Part shown: one piece after another, positions 9,620-17,840 of the stretch
Numbering within the stretch: the first letter of the stretch is position 1
Layout: each line of letters opens with the position of its first letter
DNA from: Raineyella antarctica
GTDB taxonomy: Bacteria; Actinomycetota; Actinomycetes; Propionibacteriales; Propionibacteriaceae
Length of the DNA stretch: 64,000 bases
Direction of reading: 5' to 3'
Assembly: GCF_900092135.1 (NCBI RefSeq)
Contig: NZ_FMYF01000002.1
Coordinates: 186,001 to 250,000, forward strand
Made by a program: the position numbers and the translations under genes
The notes under the pieces: model-generated
Told to the model about the DNA's origin: nothing
The model's input: only the letters and a program-made list of their open reading frames with translations
The model's database searches: none

Positions 9620-11120
9620 TCTGAACCAACTCGGGTCAAATGCCCCGCGTGCGGGACGCCGACCCACAAGGTCCACGCCTTCTGCGAACGCAGGCCGGCG
9701 GACGTGCCCGTCGATGGGCGCCGCGTGCTGATCCGGGTGCGGGTGCGCCGGATGCGGTGCCCGGTCACCGGCTGTAAGCGTCAGACGTTCCGGGAGCAGG
9801 TCCCGGGCCTGCTCGAGCGCTACCAACGCCGCACCGTCCGACTGCGGGAGCAGGTCCGGGCCATCGTCCGCGAACTCGCCGGCAGGGCCTCGGCCCGGCT
9901 GCTGCCAGCGGTCGGGATCACAGCCGGACGGGACACCGCACTGCGGACGCTGATGGGTATCGCGCTGCCGGAACGGGCGGTGCCGGTGGTGCTGGGGATC
10001 GACGATTTCGCGCTGCGCCGCAGCCGCAACTACGCCACCGTGATGATCGACGCCGACACCGGCGCCCGGATCGATGTGATCCCCGGACGAGGCGCCCAGC
10101 CAGTCACGGACTGGCTGCACGAGCACCCCGGAGTGCAGACCGTGTGCCGCGACGGCTCGACCGCCTACGCCCAGGCCGTGCGGGACGCGCTGCCCGGCGC
10201 AGTCCAGGTCTCCGACCGCTGGCACCTGTGGCACGGCCTGGCCGAGGCCGTGGCCAAGGAAGTCGCCGACCACTCGGCCTGCTGGGCCTCTGCGACAGGC
10301 GTGCAGGACGGGCCACGGGCCCGCACCACGGCCGAACGCTGGACCCAGGTCCACGGCCTGCTGGAGCAGGGCGTTGGCCTGATGGACTGCTCCCGCCGGC
10401 TGAACCTGTCCTTGAACACCGTCAAACGCTACGCCCGCGCCAACGCACCCGAACGCCTCCAACGTGTCCCCAAGTACCGGCCCACCCTGGTCGACCCCTA
10501 CCGCGACCACCTGCGCACCCGACGCGCAGCCGAGCCCGGCGTTGCGGTCCAACAACTGCTGCGCGAGATCCGCGAGCTGGGCTACCCGGGCAGTGCGAAC
10601 CTGCTGACCCGGTACCTGAACCAGGGCCGCGCCGAGGACGACCACCCCCATCTGTCACCCCGCCGGGCTGCTCGTCTGCTGCTGACCAGGCCCGACAAGC
10701 TGACCACCAGCCAGCAGGAACGTCTCGCCCAGCTCGCCGGGGCCTGTCCTGAGATCACCGACGCGCTGAGCCTGGTCCAGGGGTTCGCCGCCCTTCTGAA
10801 GCCCGACCAGTCCAACGCCACCGCACTCCAGGCCTGGGCCGCTGCCGCCCAGGTCGCGGACTTGCCTCACCTGCACTCCTTCGTCCGCGGGATCGAGCAG
10901 GACCACGACGCCGTCATCGCCGCGATCACCACCCCGCATCACAACGGCAGGACCGAGGGCGTCAACACCCGGACGAAAATGCTCAAGCGGCAGATGTACG
11001 GACGAGCCGGCTTCGCCCTTCTACGTCACCGCATCCTCCTCGGCTGAGCACCGTTGATGCCACCACCGAAAGTGCGACAGAGCCCTTTCAACGGTGTAAC
11101 TCCGATCCAGGAGGTACGTG

Positions 11121-11979
11121 ATGAGTATGCAGGTCGAGCCGGTCGTTGAGCCGGCCCTGATGGAGGTCGAGGAACACGTGACGACGACGGTCGAGCCGCC
11201 GGTGGTGGACCGGGCGCTGGTAGCGCAGCTGGTCGGCGACGCGCAGCGCCAGGTCCTGTCCGTGGACGGCGAAGGCGGGCTGTTGGCCCAGCTGACCAAG
11301 CTGGTGCTGGAGTCGGCGCTGGAGGGCGAGATCACCGCGCACCTGGGTTATGAGAAGCACGAACGCGCCGACGACTCCGCGGGCAACAGCAGGAACGGGA
11401 CCCGGTCGAAGACGGTCCTCACGAAGGCCGGCCCGGTCGAGATCGACGTCCCCCGCGACCGCGCCGGCACGTTCGAACCCGTGGTGGTCCGCAAGCGTCA
11501 GCGGCGCCTCGGATCGATCGAGGACGTCGTCCTGTCACTGTCCGCCCGGGGAATGACGCACGGTGACATCAGCGCGCACCTGGCCGACGTCTACGGCAGT
11601 GACGTCTCGAAGACCACGATCTCCACGATCACCGACAAGGTCCTGGACGGCATGGCCGAGTGGCAGGGCCGCCCGCTGGACCCGGTCTACCCGGTGGTGT
11701 TCATCGACGCGATCCACGTCAAGATCCGCGACGGGCAGGTCGCCAACCGCCCGATCTATGTCGCGCTGGCCGTGACCGTGGAGGGTAACCGTGACATTCT
11801 CGGGTTGTGGGCCGGCGACGGCGGGGAGGGCGCCAAGTACTGGCAGCAGGTGCTGACCGAGATCAAGAACCGTGGTGTCGAGGACGTGCTGATGCTGGTC
11901 TGTGACGGGCTGAAGGGACTGCCGGAGTCGGTCGCCAACGTGTGGCCGGCGACGATCGTGCAGACGTGCATCGTGCATT
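11121..11979 (+). pseudogene. IS256 transposase copy A, C-terminus lost
   Basis: It starts at ATG 11121 behind AGGAGG and follows the intact copy at 19521-20831 for about 286 residues. Present: FIDAIHVKIRDG (first Asp), LVCDGLKGLPE (second Asp) and IVQTCIVH. It then diverges into RIT sequence (YADVRIMPMWAVG...) that runs to a stop at 12059. The catalytic Glu and the whole C-terminal part are absent, so it cannot be a functional transposase. Confidence 0.9.
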
Positions 11980-12059
11980 ATGCCGACGTCCGGATTATGC
12001 CGATGTGGGCGGTTGGTCCCTTGCCCGGCGCGGGTTGTGCGCTGGCGAGGGCGGCATAA

Positions 12060-13049
12060 TCAGAGCGCTTCGAGCCAGGTGATGAGGTTGTCGTTCGGCC
12101 GGTAGCGGCTGTCTCGCCCTTGGGGTGTGCTGGTTCGGGCGAGTGCTTTCTCCTTCAGGGTCATGTCGGCGTGGAGGTAGATCTGGGTGGTGTCGACGCT
12201 GACGTGTCCGAGCCAGAGCGCGATCACGCTGGTGTCGACCCCGGCGTGCAGGAGCCGCATCGCGGTGGTGTGTCGCAGCACGTGCGCTGTGATCCTCTTG
12301 CCTTGCAGCGATGGGCAGGCGTTGCCCGCTTTGGCGGTGTAGTGCGCGAGGCGGTGCTCGATCGCATCGCGGCTGAGCCGGCCGCCGCGGGGGGCCGGGA
12401 ACAACGGTGCGCTTGGGTCGGGGTCCAGCTCGTCCAGCCATTCCCGCAGGGCGGTGATGGTGGTCGCGGTGAGCGGGGTGATCCGGTCCTTGCGGCCCTT
12501 GCCGTGGCAAGCGACGTGCGCGCCGGTGTCGAGATGGACGTCGCTTGGGGTGAGGGCGATCATTTCTGAGATCCGCAGCCCGGTCTGCACGGCCAACAGC
12601 AGGAAGGTGTGGTCACGCCTTCCGGTCCAGGTGTCCGGGTTGCAGGCGGCCAGCAGTGCGTCGACCTCGTCCTCGGTGAGGTAGGAGACCAGCGCCCGGT
12701 CGAACCGTTTGGGTGGGATCGCGAGAACGCGGGCGATGGTGTCGGCGTGTTCGGGGTGAGCGAGGGCCGCGAACCGGAACAGTGAGTGGATCGCGGACAG
12801 TCTGGCGTTGCGGGTGCGGACGCTGTTACCCCGCTCGTGCTCGAGGTGGTCCAGGAACGCGCCGATCATCGGGGCGTCGAGCTGTTCGATATCGAGCAGG
12901 GACGGTGGGACGCCGGTGCGGGCGGTGACGTAGCCGAGCAGCATCCGCATCGTGTCGCGGTAGGCGGCGATGGTGTTGGCGCTGGCGTCGCGTTGTCGGA
13001 TCAGCCGGTCGGTGAAGAACGCCTGCAGGGTGGGGGCCAGCGCGCTCAT
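12060..13049 (-). CDS. ritC: Tyrosine recombinase, third gene of the RIT trio
   Basis: Integrase of about 329 residues (MSALAPTLQAFFTDRLIRQRDASANTIAAYRDTM). An N-terminal SAM-like core-binding domain is followed by the catalytic domain with the active-site Arg in QTGLRISEMIAL, the H-x-x-R box HVLRHTTAMRLL, and the final His/Tyr pair in WLGHVSVDTTQIYLHAD. All catalytic residues are present. The start overlaps the ritB stop (ATG 13049, or GTG 13052), indicating coupled translation. The member of the trio that cuts or strand-exchanges is not known from the sequence. Confidence 0.85.
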   Translation of the reverse strand: MSALAPTLQAFFTDRLIRQRDASANTIAAYRDTMRMLLGYVTARTGVPPSLLDIEQLDAPMIGAFLDHLEHERGNSVRTRNARLSAIHSLFRFAALAHPEHADTIARVLAIPPKRFDRALVSYLTEDEVDALLAACNPDTWTGRRDHTFLLLAVQTGLRISEMIALTPSDVHLDTGAHVACHGKGRKDRITPLTATTITALREWLDELDPDPSAPLFPAPRGGRLSRDAIEHRLAHYTAKAGNACPSLQGKRITAHVLRHTTAMRLLHAGVDTSVIALWLGHVSVDTTQIYLHADMTLKEKALARTSTPQGRDSRYRPNDNLITWLEAL

Positions 13050-13932
13050 CACCGGTGCCCCGATCCGGTGGCCAGGTGCGCTTCGAGTCGCTGCCCGGCA
13101 AGGGCCATCAGTTCCGGGGCCGCGGACAGATACCAGTACGTGTCTCGCGGGTGGACGTGACCGAGCCAGGTAGACAGCAGCGTGATCCGGGTCTGCCCGT
13201 CTTCACCGGCGGCGTAGGCGTCAAGCATCGCCCTGACCGCGAAGGTGTGTCGCAGGTCGTGGATACGTGGCCGGCACGACGCCGACCGCGGCATCAGACC
13301 CACGTGCCGGATGAGCCGTTGGAACGTGTTGTGGACGTTGCAGTAGATCAGCCTGGTCCCGGCGGTCGAGACGAAGAACGCCAGCATTCCTGTCGAGGGC
13401 GCGGACCTGTCACGGATCCGCCGGTAGGAGCGCAGTGCCTGAACCGTGCTGGGGTGCAGGGCCAGCTCCCGGGTCTTGGCGAACTTCCCGAACCGGATCG
13501 TGAGTCGCCCACCGGCAAGGTCGACGTCGCCGCGGTCCAGACTGATCGCTTCCCCGACACGGATCCCGCTCACGGCGAGTAACCCGATCAGCGTCGCGAA
13601 CGTGGCTCGGCGCAGCGGCGTGCGCAGCGTCGCGGTGGCTGAGATCAGGCAGGAAATCTCGGCATCGGAGTACAGGTAAGGGCTGGCCCGCACCGATCGT
13701 TGCGGCAGCAGGCCCATGGGCAGAGCCTGATGAACCGGATCGATCGCATGCAGGTAGGTGGCGAACCCTCGCACTGAATATTCGGCCTCAGGGGCACCAC
13801 CGGTAGTGGGGTCGAGCGCCACCGTTCGGGTCACGGATTATTCGGTGTGAGCGCCGGGGTTGGCGTGGTTGGGCGCCATCCTGTCAGGCTCCTTCTGCCA
13901 TGTGCCTACCGCATGGCAGAAGGAGTATCGCA

Positions 13933-15495
13933 ATGGTACGAAGGATTCAGGCGAAGTCAGTGCTTCGCCTGCGGGCCGAGGGCCTGTCAGGGCGAGCGAT
14001 CGCCACGTCCCAGAACATGTCGCGTCACAGCGTGGCGGCGGTGATCGATGCCGCCCAGGAGGCCGGGGTCGGCTGGGACGACGTCGTCGACCGGACCGAG
14101 GCCGAGGTCTACGCGTTGTTGTTCCCGGGACGGGGTGAGCACGTCAGTGTGTTCAGCGAGCCGGACTGGGCCCGGGTGCACCGGGAGTTGGCCAAGGTCG
14201 GGGTGACGCTGCGTCTGCTGCACGCCGAGTACCTCGACGCCGCGGCCGCCGGGGGTGGGGTGGCGATGGGCTATGACCGGTTCTGCAAGTCCTACGGCCA
14301 GTATCTGCTGGTGACCGGCGCGTCCTCGCGGGTGGGTCACAAGGCCGGCAGGACCGTCGAGGTCGACTGGTCGGGCCCCACCATGAAGCTCACCGACCCG
14401 GTGACCGGGACGATGCAGAAGGTGTACTTGTTCGTGGGGTGTCTGCCGTTCTCCCGGTATGCGTTCGTGGAGCCTGCCCTGGACATGCGTCAGGACACCT
14501 GGCTGCGGGCGCATGTGGCGATGTTCGAGTTCTTCGGCGGATCGGTGCCCCGGATCGTGTCGGACAACCTGAAGACCGGCGTGATCAGCCACCCCCGCGA
14601 GGGGGAGATCGTGCTGAACGACGCCTACCGCGAGCTCGCCGCGCACTACTCGGCCGCGGTGCTGCCCGGGCGGGTGAGGGCACCGAAGGACAAGCCGAGT
14701 GTGGAGAACACGGTCGGTAACATCGCCACCGCCGTGATCGCCGCCCTCCGCGCCGAGACGTTCACCAGCCTGGCGCAGCTCCGGGCCGCGATCCGGGAAC
14801 GGCTGGCCGACTACAACGACGCACCGTTCCAGAAGCGCGCCGGCTCACGGACGAGTGTGTTCGCCGCGGAGGAGGCGCCGCTGTTGCGCCCGCTGCCGGT
14901 GGTCGCGTTCGAGATCTCCGTCTGGGCCCGCGGCCGGCGGGTGGGGCGGGACGGGCACGTGGTCTGGGCCAAGAATCGCTACTCGGTGCCGTTCGTCCAC
15001 ATCGGCGCCCAGGTCGACCTGCGGATCAGCGACACCACGCTGCAGGTGTGGCGCCACGACGAACGCCTGGCCTCCCATCCGCTGCTGGCGGCCACGGCGG
15101 TCAACCAGTACCGCACCCGGCCCGCCGACCTGCCCGACGGCAAGCCCTGGCGGGAATGGGACCCCGACCGGGTCCGCGCCTGGGCGGGCCGGATCGGCCC
15201 CGACACCACCACGGTCGTGGATCGGATCTTCGCCTCGGTGGCCGTCGAGGAGCAAGGTCTGGACGCGGCCCTGGCCGTGCTGCGTCTGTCGCGGCGCTAC
15301 TCGGCGCCGAGGCTGGAGACCGCCAGCCGGATCGCGTTGTCCGCGGGCATCCGATCACCGCGCTACGCCCACCTGCAGCCGATCCTGGCGACCGGGCAGG
15401 ACAAGACCCGCCCCGACGACACCCCACCACCGGGCGAGGCCGGCGGGGCCGGGTTCGTTCGTGGGGCCGACTACTACGCCGGAGGATCCCGATGA
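13933..15495 (+). CDS. istA: IS21 transposase IstA
   Basis: A 520-residue transposase starting at ATG 13933 after AAGGAG; the frame is open further upstream to 13900 but without a ribosome site. It has an N-terminal helix-turn-helix (VLRLRAEGLSGRAIATSQNMSRHSV) and an rve/DDE integrase core with RTVEVDWSGP (first Asp), PRIVSDNLKTGV (second Asp) and KDKPSVENTVG (Glu). A C-terminal beta domain follows. Its stop overlaps the istB start by 4 bp (ATGA), as in other IS21 members. Confidence 0.94.
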   Translation: MVRRIQAKSVLRLRAEGLSGRAIATSQNMSRHSVAAVIDAAQEAGVGWDDVVDRTEAEVYALLFPGRGEHVSVFSEPDWARVHRELAKVGVTLRLLHAEYLDAAAAGGGVAMGYDRFCKSYGQYLLVTGASSRVGHKAGRTVEVDWSGPTMKLTDPVTGTMQKVYLFVGCLPFSRYAFVEPALDMRQDTWLRAHVAMFEFFGGSVPRIVSDNLKTGVISHPREGEIVLNDAYRELAAHYSAAVLPGRVRAPKDKPSVENTVGNIATAVIAALRAETFTSLAQLRAAIRERLADYNDAPFQKRAGSRTSVFAAEEAPLLRPLPVVAFEISVWARGRRVGRDGHVVWAKNRYSVPFVHIGAQVDLRISDTTLQVWRHDERLASHPLLAATAVNQYRTRPADLPDGKPWREWDPDRVRAWAGRIGPDTTTVVDRIFASVAVEEQGLDAALAVLRLSRRYSAPRLETASRIALSAGIRSPRYAHLQPILATGQDKTRPDDTPPPGEAGGAGFVRGADYYAGGSR

Positions 15496-16244
15496 GCGCC
15501 CTGGACATGGAGACCAAGCGCAAGTTGCGCGAGATGGGCGCCGCAGACCTGGCCGACGCGTTCGAGGCCCAGGACGAGGCCCTCACCATGGACCTGCCGT
15601 TCACCGAACGGGTCCGGCTCGCGGTCGATGACGCGCACGGCGCGTTCACCGACACCAAGGTCGCCGGCCTGATCCGTCGGGCCGGGCTGCGTTACCCGCA
15701 CGCGGACCTGCGCGCCCTCGACCTGGTCGAACAACGAGGCATCAACCGGACCGTGCTGGCCGAACTGGCGACCTGTCGGTTCATCGCCGCGAACCGCAGC
15801 GTGGTCCTGGAAGGCTTCACCGGGTCGGGCAAGTCCTACCTCGCCTCCGCGCTGGCCCGCCATGCCTGCCACCACCGGATCCGGGCCCACGTGATCCGGA
15901 TGCCCGACCTGGTCGAGGCCTGGACCCTGGCCCGCGACCAGACCCAAGGCACGACGAAGTTCCTGCGCAAGTACGCCTCGTTCAACCTCCTCGTCCTCGA
16001 CGAGTGGCTCCTCGACCAGCCCGACGAGGCGACCCGGACCATGCTGCTCGAACTGATGGAACGCCGCCACGACACCGGCTCGACCGTGTTCGCGACCCAA
16101 TACCCCAAGAAGGACTGGCACCAGCGCCTCGGCGGCGGGGTCCGTGCTGACGCGATCATGGACCGGATCGTCCACACCGCGATCTGGATCAACACCGGAC
16201 CCATCAACATGCGCGAACGAGCAGCCCAAGCCCAGACCCACTGA
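15492..16244 (+). CDS. istB: IS21 helper ATPase IstB
   Basis: A 250-residue AAA+ DnaC-like ATPase that selects the target and activates IstA. The Walker A is GFTGSGKSYLA (about residues 108-118), the Walker B is FNLLVLDEWLLD, and a sensor-1 like block follows (GSTVFATQYPKKDWHQRLGG). Length and order relative to istA are standard. Reading frame intact, so the element looks complete. Confidence 0.95.
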   Translation: MSALDMETKRKLREMGAADLADAFEAQDEALTMDLPFTERVRLAVDDAHGAFTDTKVAGLIRRAGLRYPHADLRALDLVEQRGINRTVLAELATCRFIAANRSVVLEGFTGSGKSYLASALARHACHHRIRAHVIRMPDLVEAWTLARDQTQGTTKFLRKYASFNLLVLDEWLLDQPDEATRTMLLELMERRHDTGSTVFATQYPKKDWHQRLGGGVRADAIMDRIVHTAIWINTGPINMRERAAQAQTH

Positions 16245-16590
16245 CCCCCGGGGAGCGCCAGCGACACCACCCGGCGCCGCTGGCGCTCCCCCGCACGATC
16301 AGGTGGCGCTCAAACCCAATAACCGGTGGCGCTCAAAGTCCAGAACGGGTGGCTCTCAGACCTCCAAATACTCACTCGCACGACGCAAAGCCGGTATGCC
16401 CACCAATTCACCGACGCGTCAGCGGGCAATTGCGCCCAGGCCAGCGCGCTGTCCACCGTGAGGATGGGCTCGCCGCGGTCCTCGAGGTGGCCCAGGAACT
16501 GGCGCAACAGCTTCTCCGGCCGCTCCAACCGGTAGCCCAGCGAACGGCGCAACGTCAGGTAGTCGGCGAGCTGGTCACGCAGATGCCCGG

Positions 16591-17811
16591 TCATGACCTG
16601 GCCTCCGCGATCACGCCCGGCCAGGGCCGTGCCAGCACGGACAACGCTTCCCGGTCGACCTTCGCATAGATCGCCGTGCTCAACGCCGACCGGTGCCGAA
16701 GCACCTGGCCCACCTCCGGTAGCGAACTGCCGGCCCGCAGCATCGCGGTCGCCGCGGTATGGCGAAGACAGTGGGCGTGCAGATTCCCAAGCCCGGCGCG
16801 TTGCGCAGCGTCGAACACGATCATCGTCACCCCGCCGGTCGTCAACGCCCCCAGCGGGGCATGCACCCGCACGAACACACTGCGCCCTTCAGCGCAGGCC
16901 GGGCGAGCGCGCTGCAGATACGCGGCGATCGCCTCTCCCACGTCAGCCGGCAACGGCAGCCGCTCACCTCGGTTGCTTTTCCCGATGATCGTGACCTCAC
17001 CGCGGCGCCAATTGATGTCGTCCAACCGCAGCCGGGCGACCTCACCGGCGCGCAACCCCAACCGCGACAGCAACAGCATCACCGCGTAGTCGCGCAGTCC
17101 CGTCGGCATGCGCCGGTCGCAACTGGCCAACAGCCGCTGCAGCTGGCCAGGCTCCAGTCCTTTCGGGAGACCGGACAGCCGCCAACCGGCCACCGATGGC
17201 ACCGCCTCGGTCAGCGACACCGGCAACTGCCCTGTCAGATACAGCCACCTCAACAGCGAACGGAGCGCGCAGACAATCAGCTTCGCCGTCCCGCACGCTC
17301 TGCCCGGACACGCCGACCGGACGTAGCCGGTGACGTCGCCGGCCACGATCCCGGCCAGGTCGAGCACCTTTCCGCTGAGCCGGGTCGCGACGAACGGGCG
17401 CACGTTGTCGACGTAACCCCGTGCCGTGCCCTCGGTCAGCCCGCGCTCGACGAGCAGGTAGCAGCGGTAGCGGTCCAGCAACTCCTCGACCGGACCCCGT
17501 GCTACAGGCTCCTCACCCGGAAGGACGCCCAACGGCACCAGATAATCCACCAACGGCGCGAACGCCCTCATCGACAGGTACTGCCGATACCCGTCCGCCC
17601 GTCGTTCCGCCAGATATCGCCGCAGCACCGACTTGCTCAGCCCATCCAGGCCGACGCCCTCGCTGAGCATCCAGCGATCCAGATGAGCGATGAAGCACAC
17701 CTGCTGCTCCGCAGAGCTCCGTGCATAGCCCTGCCGCTCCAGCTCCACCGCGAACCCCGCCACGTGCGGTTCCAACGGGCCCCGCACGATCGAACGCAAC
17801 ACCTTGACCAT
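16591..17811 (-). CDS. ritA: Tyrosine recombinase, first gene of the RIT trio
   Basis: Integrase of 406 residues (MVKVLRSIVRGPLEPHVAGFAVELERQG). The larger first member is typical of RIT trios. The catalytic residues are visible as RLGLRAGEVARLRL (Arg), LHAHCLRHTAATAML (H-x-x-R), LRHRSALSTAIYAKVD (His and nucleophilic Tyr). Its stop overlaps the ritB ATG. Only 13 bp upstream of its ATG lies the end of IS256-B, so its native promoter and the element's outer repeat have been replaced; expression may now depend on IS sequences. Confidence 0.86.
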   Translation of the reverse strand: MVKVLRSIVRGPLEPHVAGFAVELERQGYARSSAEQQVCFIAHLDRWMLSEGVGLDGLSKSVLRRYLAERRADGYRQYLSMRAFAPLVDYLVPLGVLPGEEPVARGPVEELLDRYRCYLLVERGLTEGTARGYVDNVRPFVATRLSGKVLDLAGIVAGDVTGYVRSACPGRACGTAKLIVCALRSLLRWLYLTGQLPVSLTEAVPSVAGWRLSGLPKGLEPGQLQRLLASCDRRMPTGLRDYAVMLLLSRLGLRAGEVARLRLDDINWRRGEVTIIGKSNRGERLPLPADVGEAIAAYLQRARPACAEGRSVFVRVHAPLGALTTGGVTMIVFDAAQRAGLGNLHAHCLRHTAATAMLRAGSSLPEVGQVLRHRSALSTAIYAKVDREALSVLARPWPGVIAEARS

Positions 17812-17840
17812 GCCACTCTCCTCGGGACTGTACTTTCAAC

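Larger units (their letters stand above)
6336..9635 (+). mobile_element. IS1634-family (IS4 group) element nested in the ISL3-A transposase
   Basis: Perfect 15-bp inverted ends CCCGAGTTGGTTCAG (6336-6350 and 9621-9635) are bounded by a 5-bp target duplication TCAAA (6331-6335, 9636-9640). Without the IS1380 insert it is about 1629 bp and carries one transposase. Confidence 0.92.
6210..11047 (+). pseudogene. ISL3 transposase copy A, split by an IS1634 insertion
   Basis: The first about 42 codons run from GTG 6210 to the TCAAA at 6331-6335, and the frame resumes at 9636-9640 to the stop at 11047. Joined across the duplication it reads ...GEAV-K-CPACGTPTHKVHAFCERRPADV..., aligning along its whole length with the intact 512-residue transposase at 17908-19446, so the only visible lesion is the insertion. 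The product would carry the ISL3 N-terminal zinc-finger pair (CPACG ... CPVTGC) and the DDE catalytic core. The two copies differ at scattered positions, so they are not a very recent duplicate pair. Confidence 0.9.
6135..11084 (+). mobile_element. ISL3-family element copy A, nested in the left repeat of IS256-A
   Basis: Inverted ends GGCTCTGTCGCACTTTCGG at 6135 and the matching complement ending at 11084 are flanked by an 8-bp target duplication CTTTCAAC (6127-6134 and 11085-11092), the duplication size usual for ISL3. Removing the inner insertion leaves about 1645 bp, the same length as the intact copy at 17841-19484 (1644 bp). Confidence 0.92.
6118..11979 (+). mobile_element. IS256-family element copy A, interrupted and 3'-truncated
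   Basis: The left terminal repeat starts GGGACTGTAC at 6118 and is split after 17 bp by ISL3-A. It resumes at 11093 (GGTGTAACTCCGATCC) followed by the transposase. Identity with the intact copy at 17824-20873 is lost at about 11979, where the RIT element begins, so the right end of this copy is missing. Confidence 0.85.
13775..16374 (+). mobile_element. IS21-family element inserted in ritB
   Basis: The ends TGAATATTCGG (13775) and CCAAATACTCA (ending 16374) form an imperfect inverted repeat starting TGA. They are flanked by CTCGCAC at 13768-13774 and 16375-16381. Length is 2600 bp. Near the right end three direct copies of a GGTGGCGCTCAAA-like motif (about 16300-16360) are the multiple transposase-binding sites usual in this family. 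It carries istA and istB. Confidence 0.92.
13049..16594 (-). pseudogene. ritB: Tyrosine recombinase, second gene of the RIT trio, split by IS21
   Basis: The N-terminal piece (16594 down to 16375; MTGHLRDQLADYLTLRRSLGYRLERPEKLLRQFLGHL...) and the C-terminal piece (13774 down to 13049; GFATYLHAIDPVHQALP... to the stop) rejoin in frame across the 7-bp duplication CTCGCAC to read ...WWAYRLCVVR-GFATYLHAID.... The C-terminal piece keeps VSGIRVGEAISL, HDLRHTFAV and WLGHVHPRDTYWYLS, that is, the catalytic R, H-x-x-R and Y. The gene was intact before the IS21 came in. ATG 16594 overlaps the ritA stop. Confidence 0.88.
11978..17823 (-). mobile_element. RIT element (recombinase in trio), disrupted
   Basis: Three consecutive minus-strand tyrosine recombinase genes with overlapping stop/start codons are the defining layout of RIT elements. 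The end beyond the third gene (11978-12060) has the repeats TTATGCCGACGT and TTATGCCGATGT plus an inverted GGCATAAT, a likely recombinase-binding end set. The opposite end is missing: only 13 bp separate the ritA start from the left repeat of IS256-B. The element landed inside the IS256-A transposase and was itself hit by an IS21. Confidence 0.75.

Noticed and set aside
12120..13160. Plus-strand frames opposite the ritC and ritB genes
   Set aside because: They are Arg/Gly/Val-rich shadows; the minus strand carries full tyrosine recombinase catalytic motifs.
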